Origin: Anomaloglossus baeobatrachus
Taxonomy: Eukaryota; Chordata; Amphibia; Anura; Aromobatidae
Direction: 5' to 3'
DNA: 64,000 nucleotides
NCBI RefSeq assembly: GCF_048569485.1
Contig: NC_134354.1
Location: 88,140,142-88,204,141 of the forward strand
The notes beneath the pieces are model-generated. The model saw nothing but the letters and a program-made list of their open reading frames with translations. It had not been told where the DNA came from and did no database searches. Position numbers and translations under genes: made by a program. This document shows positions 35,801 through 47,800 of the stretch, one piece after another; within the stretch, counting starts at the first letter, position 1; each line of letters opens with the position of its first letter.

Positions 35801-38800
35801 GGTGGCGGGTCATGCGGCATCACAGCGACGTCACACGGTAGGCGGCCAATAGAAGCGGAGGGGTGGAGATGAGCGGGACGTAAACATCCCGCCCACCTCC
35901 TTCCTTCCACATAGCCAGCATGAGCCGCGGTGACACAGGTAAGGTCATGTTCCTCGCTCCTGCGGCTTCACACACAGCGATGTGTGCTGCCGCAGGGGAA
36001 CGAGGAACATCGTACCGTTGCTGCAGCGGCATTATGAAAATGTCAGACACTACACCGATGATACGATTACGACGCTTTTGCACTCGTTAATCGTATCATA
36101 AAGGATTTGCACACTACGATATCGACAGCGACGCCGGATGTGCGTCACTTTCGATTTGACCCCACCGACATCGCACCTGCGATATCATAGTGTGCAAAGT
36201 ACCCCTAACTCTGCCAACAAAGAACATCCTGACACTCTTCCAGTTTTGAACTTAACCAAGTCTTCGTACATGTCAGTGTTCAGTACAAGACACTGTGTGC
36301 ATGCAGTCTCAGGCATTAAAGGGCTAGTGGACAAAAAACCTGGGTCAGGGGCCCACTGTGCCTGGTAATCTGTCTTGGACCACATTAACATCCATCCTTG
36401 GCTGCATGCGACCTGTGGGCCGAAGGTTGGACACCCCTTGCTTAAAGGATACTGTAATCAATGAAGAAGCTGTAATTTCCAGCAGGGAGCCCATCCGTGA
36501 ACTCTGCTTTTCGTGAGAGACGTCTATAAAGTTTTCTGAAGAATGGGAATGCTGCCACCCTCATCCAATTGATAAAGTCATCATTTATATAACCATTGTT
36601 ATTGGGGTCAAGATCAAGGGCATAAGGTGGTTTCTGCCAATATGGTGGCCTGGCACTTCCTGCAAAAAGAAAACAAAACAACAAAATAGTTTGTTACCAT
36701 AAGAGAATGGATGCACTTGGTTTGCAAAAAAATTCAAGCAAATTGTATAAGTAACTTCCAAATGAATACTAGGACCCAAGGTTTCCCAACTGTCCAGAAC
36801 ATTACACTGCCTGTGCCAGCTTTCCTATAGTGCATTTGGGTGGCAAGTTTTATCTAGTGTGACGACCTGGGCCCTGAACGTCTTGGGGCACACGTCTGGC
36901 AGCGGGATCAAGACACACACAAGCACTTTGTCACTTAAAGAATCTCGGTGATTTATTCACATCCTCATAAACCACGCAGTGTAATGGGCCACAGCCACTT
37001 TCCCGCAGGACAATGTCTCACTGTCTGTTTAAACTGCTGATTGTTCATACAGTTCATTCTCTGGCATCAGCCAGTATAGTCCCCTTTCTGGGGTGTTACC
37101 TGCCAGTAGGTTTGCAGGCTGTCAGTCTGCCTCCATCCAGTCCAGGGAGACTCTCACACTGGGCTCAACATCCCGGCCCATGGACACGTTCCAATTCCTC
37201 ACAGCCTCAGTGGATTCTGCAGCTCCCTGACATTTCAGAGCCCTCACTAGCTCTGTATGCACAGGATCTCCTGCACATGTGCTCCAACCAAGATGGCTCC
37301 CACCAGCACACAGAGATCATGTGACAAACGACAGCTCCATTAAATCCCATGAGACACACCTACGTATGGGAGGTATGTGGATGGTCAGTCCCGCCCATCA
37401 CTTCTGACCATCCCATGAACCCAGCCCTGAATGTGTACAACAATCCTCATGGAACTACAAGTCCCAGAGAAACATTCCAGGTTCAGATCACAGAGGATTT
37501 CCCCCTCTGTGACACATACCGGCCATCTACCACATTGCATCCGTACACTAGGTACAGTAAGTGGTGCACACAAACCCAGCTCTCCACATGAAAACCATGA
37601 ATTCTTAGTCCAAGCCACCTTCTTTGTGGTCATTTTCTGATTCTCACATACCGACATTGACCTATACATTGATGGACAGCAGTCAGCATAGGTAATTTGA
37701 GCACTCACCAACTACACTGCCCCATATACAGCAATTTGTGATACACTGTTTGTGACCATATACCATTCTACAGTGGTGTGAATATAGTGACTGACTTTTC
37801 TCTTGATAACACACAGTGGACCTACACCACCAGATGACATGGCTCCCCAAACCATCACTGATTGTGGAAACTTCACAGTAGACCTCAAGCAGCTTGGATT
37901 GTGGCCTCTCCACTCTTCCTCCAGACTCTGAGACCTTGATTTCCAAATTAAATGCAAAATTTACTTAAATCTGAAAACAACAGCTTGGACCACTGAGCAT
38001 CAGTCCAGTTATTTATCTCCTTGGTCCAGGCAAGACACTTCTAGCTTTGTCTATTGGTCATGAGTGGCTTGACACAAGGAATACGACAGTTGTAGCCCAT
38101 GTCCTGGATACGTCCGAGTGTGGTGGCTCTTGAAGCACTGATTCCAGTAGCAGTCCACCCCTTGTGAACCTCATCCTAATTTTTGAATGGCCTTTCCTTA
38201 ACAATCCTATCAAGGCTGCGGTTATCCCGGTTGCTTGTGCACCTTTTTCTACCACATTTTTTCCTCCCTTTGAACTTTCCATTAATATGTTTGGATACAG
38301 CACTCTGTGAACCGCGAGCTTTTTTAGCAATGGCCTTTTGTGGCTTACTCTCCTTGTTGAGTGTGTCAATGGACATCCTCTGTGTCCTCTGGACATCTGT
38401 CAAGTGAGCAGTCTTCCCCATGATTGTGTAGCCTACTAAACCAGGCTAAGGGACCATTTTAAATGCTTAGAAAGCATTTGCAGGTGTTTTGTGATAATTA
38501 TTCTAATTTTGGGTTTTCACTGGCTGTAAGCCATAATCATCAACATTAATAGAAATAAACACTTGAAATAGATCCCTCTGTGTGTAATGACTCTATACTG
38601 TATAACATATGGGTTTCCCTTTTTGCATTGAATTACTGAAAAAGAATATCATCAAAAAGTTAATTTAATTTATTGAGATGCACTTGTATTTTGATGTGAT
38701 GGGGTCTCTGTATGCTTTGGTACAATTGCTGCTTGCATTTTAGCATCCATATTTTTTCATATATTATCTATGGTAAAACACTGACTTTATAGCGGTGTCA

Positions 38801-41800
38801 GCGCTCACGTTTTCAAGGCTCACATGAATTTGTGATGTCATGCAAGCTCTGCGCCCAATCACCTCTGGCTTCTCTCTCCCTACCTACAGACATGTGAACT
38901 TATTAACAGGAAGTCAGAGCTGCAGCTGACCGCTCACTCCCTGTTGATTATGCCTGCGTCTGAAGGTGGGGAAATAGAAGGTGGCATTGAGTGGGCACGG
39001 GGCTCGCGAGACGCTACAACCTTATGTGAGCCCCAGGAGCGTGAACGTTGACACCTCTGGAAGAGCGCCACCACCCTGAGGTATGAGGGTTTTTTTTATT
39101 TTAATTGGGGGAAACATGTGTAATGAGAAGTGGACAACCACTTCAAGAAAAGAGGCTACTTGCTTAGCCCCCCAGGTCTTTTATGCGGTCATCATTGCTC
39201 TGGAACAGTTCAACATATCCTAGGGATTTTGAGACTGTTTTTTTCATGACACATTGTACTTTATGCTAAAGGGAATCTGTCAGGTGCAACTACTAGATAC
39301 AGGAACACTAAAAGCTGCTTTACATGCTGCAATTAGTCGTGCAATCGCATTTGCGATCTCACCTGCCCCCATCGTTTGTGCAACATGGGCAATTTCTTGC
39401 CCGTGTCGCACAATGCTGTAACCCCCCGTCACACGTACTTACCTTCCAAACGACCTCGCTGTGGGCGGCAAACATCCACTTCCTGAAGGGGGAGGGACGT
39501 TCGGCGTCACAGCGACGTCACACAGTGGCCGGCCAATAGAAGCGGAGGGGCGGAGATGAGCGGGACGTAAACATCCCGCCCACCTCCTTCCTTCCGCATT
39601 GCCGGCGGCCGCAGGTAAGCTGCAGTTCATCATTCCCGGGGTGTCACACGGTGCGATGTGTGCTGCCTCAGGAAATTGAACAACAGGACGATCGATTTTT
39701 AGAACGATGAACGAGAAGCTGAGTATTTCTGCTCGTTCACAGCTGTCACACGCTACGATATCACTAACAAGGCCGATATCACTAACTTACGACGTGACCC
39801 CGCCGACATCTCGTTAGATATATCATAGCGTGTAAAGCCCACTTTAGGAAGGGATTAGATATATGCACCCAAAACTGCTCGCGGTTCTGGGTGCATATTG
39901 CATCTGACAGGTTCCCTTTAATGTTTCATTTTGGTTAACATGTTTTGCGTTTATGAAAATGACAGAAATTTGACAATTTTTTTAAAAAAAGTGCAATTTT
40001 CACACTTCGAATGTATATACCTTTAATCCAGTCAAACCATACAAAACAGTTAATAAATAACAATTACCTTATGTCTACCTTAGATCAGCACTATTTGTCA
40101 AAAGTCCTTTTATTTACTTATGATGTTGTAAGAATTAAAAATTTAGCAACGATTTTTAATACATTTACAAAACTTATTTTTTTTAGGGACTTACCGGTAT
40201 TCAATTTTGAATTGACTTTGGGGTACCTATATAATGTAAACCCCCTAAGGGTATGTGCACACAATCAGGACCCATTGCTTCCTGGACACAGCAGGTTCTG
40301 CATGCGAGGCTGCGAGTCTCCTCCGCTGGAGACCGCAGCTGCTTTTACCCACGATCAAGGCTCGGGCAGGTGCGGTCTCTCACTGTGTTCTTCCTGCGGC
40401 TAACTCCCATGTCTCCGCAGTAAAGAATTGACATGCTTGCAGCTCAGAGAGCCACACCGCATGTCAGGTAACTCTGTGGGCCGTACATGCACAGTGGGCA
40501 GAAGATTCCTATAAATGCCATCCACTCTGCTTGTACTCTGCATCGCAGCATTTTGGACACAGCTGAAAGACACTGCATCCAAAACGCTGTGATCCTTGAT
40601 CGTGGGCACGCAGCCTAAAAGTGATACCATTTTAAAAATATGCTGGTGTGGTTTAAGGGGCTGTGCGGCCTTAGCCTACAAGTCTGCAGTCACTCTATGT
40701 GGCACTCTAAGGGACTGCAGACTTGTGAATCCTCACATCATGCACACTGCGCTCTGTGAGGATTCTCCGGCTCTGGGAGTGGGCAATCGTGACCACAATT
40801 ACACAATTTTCAGACTTCCAGCCATATTCCAACTAGACTGTAACCGGCTAGCACAGTACAGTTTCATTGAGCAAGGCTGTACCCATCTTATCAGCAAGTG
40901 ACAAAATTTATGCAAATCACATACTTGCGGTCACGTAACTGTTCCTTCCAGCACCAGTGAAGCCTCAAACCACGCAGTGTGTGCCATGTGATGATTCACA
41001 AGTCTGCCGTCATATATGAGTGACTGGATAACCCCTTTAAAAGGATCTCCCGCACTCTGTTAACCATTTAGATGCTGATGTCACTATTAATGTCAGCATC
41101 TACGGGGTTAAGTGGCCATGGTCGGTGCCAACACCAATTGCAAAGTCTACAACAGGGTGTTAACTATAGTGTACAACTGAGAGCTGCTGCATTTTCACCC
41201 ATTGAAAGATTCTATTCCCTTATATCTCAGGTCAATTAAAAGCTGTATTTTTAGAATTGGACTTTAGCTAAGATACCTAGGAAACCATATGGAAAACTTG
41301 ACATTATGCTCCAAATATTATGTGGGGAACATACTATACCTGCAAAGGCCTGTACGAGATCGTCCTTTGGTTTGGGATTACTGAACTTCACATTCTTATC
41401 AGACCACCAGGTGTTTCCAGTTTTCAAAAGTGGGACATGAATTATTGAAGTGGAGTTCGGCTTATAGATTAATGTTATTGAATCTAATGTAGAAGGGAAA
41501 AAATGATATTATTTAGAATCAGGGTAAGGCTATACTCACACTGTTTGTTTTGCTGCAGTTTTTTTGTCTGCAGCCTCTAGGCAGTAAAAAAGCTGCCCCC
41601 AAAACATAGATTTTTACGTCTTATTTTGCTGCCTTTCTTGCTGCATTTTTCAGGATCCAAGAATTCAGCTTTGCTTCCACCTTGCAAGTATGAACAATAC
41701 AAGGTGTTAGGTCACTGATGCAAAATGTATGGGAAGCCATAAAACATTTTTGGGGAAAAAGGGCGATTTGATCAAATTATTTGGGGGGAAAAGTATTTTA

Positions 41801-44800
41801 TGTCTGAAAAAATAGTAACTATGCTGAACAAAAAAAGCTGGATTCATGCATGAGCTTCAGCTGTGAAATAACGTTACATGAGTTCATGATGAAAAATACA
41901 CAATTCCAAATGAATTGTAGGGCATTGTTTTACGTAACACAGTGGTAGAGCCTTGTGCGTGCAGGGCATTGTTTACTTTAATACGTATCAGTAATTTAAT
42001 CATACTGTACTAACACTAACCTCAATCCTTAAGTGAGGACTTAGGAAATACTAAACAATAAATGGGTTCCACATCCTGTTGTCCCTGCATTTTTTTTGTT
42101 GCCAAAAACGCTTCAAAAACCAATAGTACCATTTTTGCTGCATTTTTGTGTTGCACAGACAGCTTCTAACTTCCCAGTTGCAGAAGAAAGTTGACAGAGC
42201 AGATTACATGTGATAACAAACTCTTTACTTCTGAGAGAACATGAGGTAATGATAAGCACAGTCATACAGCACTGCATCAGGAAGTGAAAACAAAACCAGG
42301 AAGAAACAAAAGACTTTTTACAAATACAGTGAGTAAGGAAACACTACACAACATCGCCATCTACTGTTAGATCAGCATAAAGTCCTCCTTCACACATATA
42401 GAAAGAAGTCCTTGTCTGCTGCATATACCAACATTTTGCACTTACCGTATTTTACGGTTTATAAGACACACTGGACTATAAGACACATTCCATATTTTGA
42501 GGAAATAAAAAGGTAAAAAAAAGGGGTTCATCTTACAATCTTGTGGTATCTTAACGAGATCGAATGGTAACAATGGTGGAGACGGGTCACAGGAGGCAGG
42601 GGCTATGATGGAGTAAGACGATGCTGCAGGTTGTGCAGCAGGTGTCCCAGATGTTTGCTGCAGGTGCCGTGAGGCAGGCAACCTCCAGGAACCATCGGCG
42701 GTGCAGGTTTCAAAGATATGGCATCTTGAGTCGGCGCGTGTGCAAGGGTTAGAATCTTATTTACGCACGCGCCACTGCCAGGCGCCATTTTTGTTAAGTC
42801 TGCTGTTGTGAAATTAATGAGTAGGAGGTGGAGCGTTTGCAGATGAGATCTTGAGCCGAGAGCTCCATCTTCGAACACGCTGACTCCTGGCACTATTATT
42901 TGAAATCCGCACAGCTGACATTTTCAGGTTTAGAAGGAGGCTGTGGACAAAAAAGCGCAAATAGGGTCTTACCCCGATATATGTGGGGTGGGGAAGGGGG
43001 AGTAAACTCACTCACCTGATGTAGTTGTGACAGTCACAACTACTATAAGTGCATGTAAAACAAGATCCACGGCTGCAGCCACCCAGTGGCAGACATCAGA
43101 GAGCAATAGAGAAGGGTGTTCAATTGCCGCGCCAACAGATCACTCATTCAGATGATGAAGACCAATGTCACTTTATTTTCATACAGGTCTACGCGTTTCA
43201 GGAGCAACTGCTCCCTTCCTCAGGACCGTCAGGTTAAAAATAACATCAAATCTCAAATTTGTTGTTGATTTGATGTTATTTTTAACCTGACGGTCCTGAG
43301 GAAGGGAGCAGGTGCTCCTGAAACGCGTAGACCTGTATGAAAATAAAGTGACATTGGTCTTCATCATCTGAATGAGTGATCTGTTGGCGCGGCACCCTTC
43401 TCTATTGCTCTCTGACATTTTCAGGTTGGCACCCGCAGCCCCACACAGCCCCAGCACAGCTCAGCACCCTTGGCCTGCAGTCCCAGCATAGCACATCGCC
43501 CACAGCATTGCTCCTGCGACCCCTTTCCAACACCCCTCATTTTCCTCCCAAATTTTTGGGAGGAAAAGTGCATCTTGTAATCCGAAAAATACTCATTGCT
43601 TTCTATGGAAAAAAAAACACTGCACAAATACTGAAAGAATTGGCATGCTTCAGTCTTCCAAAACACAGCAGTTTTACAATACAGTCAGGAGAAGAAAAAA
43701 AAGAAGCCTGTGCATCAGATACCTGTAATCTCATAGCTGATACTGTAAAAAGCAGCTTTTAATTTGCATAAGAAAATGCAGCAAAAAAAAAAAAACAATT
43801 CCGCAAACATGGAACGTATGAACAAAGCCAAGAGGTTTCCTCTAGTATCTGTGTGTGCATCCCATATCCATGCAGATATTTTTCTTAAAAGTGAACAATA
43901 AAGGCTCTAATTCAGTAACGCCAAGGTTGAGGTAACAACGTGACACAGGTCGGGCAGCCACAGATTATTGTATGGTGCTGCCACATTGCAATAATGCTAT
44001 AATGCAAGTGAATGTTGATGCATCGACACCGCAAGAATCAAGTGTCGAAAAATCATAATCAGTAGGACCAGATGTGGCCAAAGTAATTTTGCGATCCTAG
44101 CCTACTCTAAGGGCGGCTTTGCACGTTGCGACATCGCACGTGCGATGTCGGTGGGGTCAAATCGAAATTGACGCACATCCGGCGTCACTTTCAACATCGT
44201 ACTGTGTAAATGCTAGATGATACGATGAACGAGCGCAAAAACGTCGTTATCGTATCATCATTGCATTGACCGATATTTCCATAATGCCGGTGCCGCGACA
44301 GGTACGATGTTGTTCCTCGTTCCTGCGGCAGCGCACATCGCTGTGTATGAAGCCGCAGGAGCGAGGAACATCTCCTTACCTGCCGCCGGCGGCTATACGG
44401 AAGCAAGGAGGTGGGCAGGATGTTTACATCCTGCTCATCTCCGCCACTCCGCCGCTATTGGCCGCCTGCCGTGTGACATCGCTATGACGCCGCACGACCC
44501 GCCCCCTTAGGAAGGAGGCGGGTCGCCGGCCAGAGCGACGGTCGCAGGGCAGGTGAGTGCATGTGAAGCTGGCGTAGCGATAATTTTCGCTACGCCAGCT
44601 ATCACAAGATATCGTACCTGCGATTGGGGCGGGGACTATCGCGTGCGACATCGCAGCATCGGCTTGCGATATCGCAACGTGCAAAGCCCGCCTAAAGCTC
44701 ATGTACCAAATACACATAGGAACAGCTCGAACTGCTGCCCTGAAGCGTCTCAAGGGAAGGCAGCATGAGTGAGGAGGCATGCTAGGCCTTAAGGGTGCTT

Positions 44801-47800
44801 TAGACGAGACAAGCGATCGTGCGATGCATCGTCAGGGTCATGGTTTTCGTGACGCACATCCGGCATCGTTCACGGCGTCGTCTCGTGTCACACCTCCGAG
44901 CGACGCAGTATCGCTCACAAATCGTGAGTCGTGTACTCGTCACTCAGTTTCTAAAAATTGTTTCATTAAAATGGCGCCGGTTGTTCATCATACCCGGGGG
45001 CAGCACACATCGCTCTGTGTGACACCCCGGGAACGATGAACACAGCTTACCTGGTTCCCGCGGCTCCCACCGGCAATGCGGAAGGAAGGAAGTGGGCGGG
45101 ATGTTTACATCCCCCTCATCTCCGCCCCTCCGCTTCTATTGGCCGGCATTTGTTTGACGTCGCTGTGACGCTGAACGTCCCTCCCCCTTCAGGAAGTGGA
45201 TGTTCGCCGCCCACAGCGAGGTCGCTCAGCAGGTAAGTACGTGTGACGGGGGTTTCACGACTTTGTGCGACACAGGCAGCGATTTGCCCGTGACGCACAA
45301 ACGACGGGGGTGGGTACGATCGATCGTGAAATCGCACGATCGGTCGACTCGTGTAAAGCAGGCTTTAGTTTCAGTTAAGGGGTTAACTGGTGGTTTGCTT
45401 TTGTGCGAGAAAAGTGTAGGGTGGAGTTGTAGGGTCAGTTGGGATTTGGGGCAGTGTGATTGGTTAAGGGGTAGTGTTTGGGGGGCAGTATATAGGTCAA
45501 GTCCCTAAGGGGGTTGGCCATTCTTACCTGGAGGGTGACCAGAATCATACCCGCCCTGTTGTAATTTCGGTCAACCAACACGGAGAAGAGGATGCGAGTA
45601 ACTTTCGTCGCAGCAGCGGGGGAAAGGAGGGGGCTATTTGAAAGTGCGGGTTTGCACAAAAGAGCGAGGGGAGGAACCCAGTGCAGGAATGGGTTACCCT
45701 GGTGGTGCAATTGATTGGTGTAACATGGGTCCTTGCTGGGTTGAATCTCAGCGGGACATTGTCTGGGCAACATTCAGCTAGGTGCCCTCAAGCCGGTGTG
45801 GTGTGGCTGAGTGCAGGTTGTGGAGCGGATGTTGAAATTGAGCGTTTTTTTTGGGAGCCTTCATTTACCCCTCCTCCTTTTGGGTGCTTCTTTCATCTGG
45901 TATTTAAAATGTTATTTATTGTTTTATGTTTTATTGTATTGTTGTTTAATAAACGGGGCTGCTGTGGCCTTTTATATCCAACGTCACGGAGTCTTTGTGT
46001 TTATTTTAGGTAAGAACTCGGGAAATGGGTGGGGATGATGGTCGGACGGTCAAGGTAAGGCCGTTTAGTCAGACTTTCCGGAATCAAGTAAATTTCCCTA
46101 CACTACTAAAAGTCTTACTTCCAACCGCTGTTCAGGCATTGTATGTTATTAATATTTGGAATACATATGGTTGTTTTATGTCAACATCGAACTGGGAGTA
46201 TTGTGTACAAAATGCACGTTGCTGTTCTGTGGGCACTATATGGCAGTATTATTTGGATCCTCTATGGAGGTACTATATAGATACTGAATGGTGGAATTAT
46301 TATTTGTGTACTAAATGGCAGCATGATTTGCACATTTGGCAACAATATTATGGTTCAAACATTTCAGTAAATATTGCAAATATACAATATATGACCATTA
46401 TGTTCAATCTATGATATTTGTTGGAATATTGGCGTATGTTGTACAGACCCCACTCTTCTTTGCTGTCCTGTGTATACTTTTACTTACCATTAAACATGCT
46501 GTTAGCAATTGCACCACAGGGAGCCATTGGGGTGCCATTGCTATATGTAGAAAACGGAGCACAGAAGCCACCGCCCTGTATGTTCTGTGGAAAGATAGTA
46601 ACCAAATACATTAAACCATACTAATTGAATTAATGCAATACTAATATTTCTTTACAAAATGCAAGGATGCAAGGTTGATGTTAATTATTAGTAATAGAGG
46701 GGAGCAAAGTTTAAAAAAATTGATTTGGTTTGATTCTTCCGATTAGGCTGCAAAATTTAATTTTGACCAAATTGATTCATCATGAATCGAAAGTGCAGTG
46801 AAAAGACGTTTTATTATGATCTTGGTCTCTCCAAATCCTAAAACATGATAAATGGGAAAGGATTAAAAATTAATAAAACATTTTACTCCCCTGTCTTAGG
46901 CCTGCCCCTCATCTGTCCTGCCAACACGGCTCACTACCCTGTCCAGTCGTCTTTACTTTGGATCTTCTTCAGGCCTCCAATCTTTTCTTTGGGTCTTCCT
47001 AAACTGCTTAGACCTCATTTAGTTGCTTACGTTTGTCACACCCCACATATCTGGGTAAGGCATAGTCAGCTTAGGAAGACCCAAAGACCAGAGACTGGAT
47101 GTTGATACGGTGGCCAGAAGACAAAGTAACGAAAAGTAGATTGGGCGTGGAGCAAGAGGATAGGTGGCAGGTGAGGGGCAGTCCTAGGACAGGTGTTTTA
47201 TTACTTTATAACCCCTTCTGAATCTGAACATAATTTATGGAGTACGGCATTTTCTGCAGGCAAAAGTCCAATAAAATCTTGCATATATCCTGGTGTTCAA
47301 TTGCATTTTCTTCTCACATTCATATTTCATGGGGACCTGGATTATTTAGCTGTGATATTCATTCATAGCATTTTACTGTAGATTTTAGATATCCTTTACA
47401 TGCAGTAAAAAGTGAGTAACATTGCAAACTAAGCCCGGAAGAGGGGAGTGGTGCGTGGGAGGACCACTTTATTGCTCTGCTATAATGTCACTACAACATT
47501 GTGTGTAAAATACAAAAATATACTGAGTTAACCAAATCCAGTGTCACGATGTACAGGGAGTTACCCACCTGTGCCCATAATTGCCCAACTTTTCACTGAG
47601 AAGTTTCCCTTTAAGTCTAATAGGTGTGATAGTGGTGAAATGCGTGAGTCTATGGTAATGTTTATGCCATTGTAACCCTAGAGTCCAGGCACTGTTAAGG
47701 CCACTTCACACATAACGAGATCGTAAACGAGATTGTTACTACGTCACAGTTTCTGTGACGCAAGAACGACTTCAATTGCGATCTCGTCACGTTTGACACG

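Larger units (their letters stand above)
42931..43411. mobile_element. Inverted-repeat retroposon with two hammerhead motifs, 16-bp target duplication
   Basis: The 16 bases ctgacattttcaggtt lie on both sides (42915-42930 and 43412-43427). Arms of about 150 bases each (about 43105-43250 and 43258-43411) are near-perfect complements around a short centre, and a 170-base extension precedes the left arm. Each arm holds a hammerhead ribozyme motif (43186-43227 minus, 43292-43333 plus). No coding capacity. Most like a non-autonomous Penelope-like or SINE-type element; the class is inference. Confidence 0.65.
42445..43593. mobile_element. DNA-transposon relic with 'GTATTTTACGGTTTATAAGAC' end, split by a retroposon
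   Basis: The left end (ccgtattttacggtttataa, then gacacactggactataagac) and the right end (gtgcatcttgtaatccgaaa) are imperfect inverted repeats of a widespread vertebrate non-autonomous element. The insert at 42931-43411 lies inside it. Confidence 0.5.
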
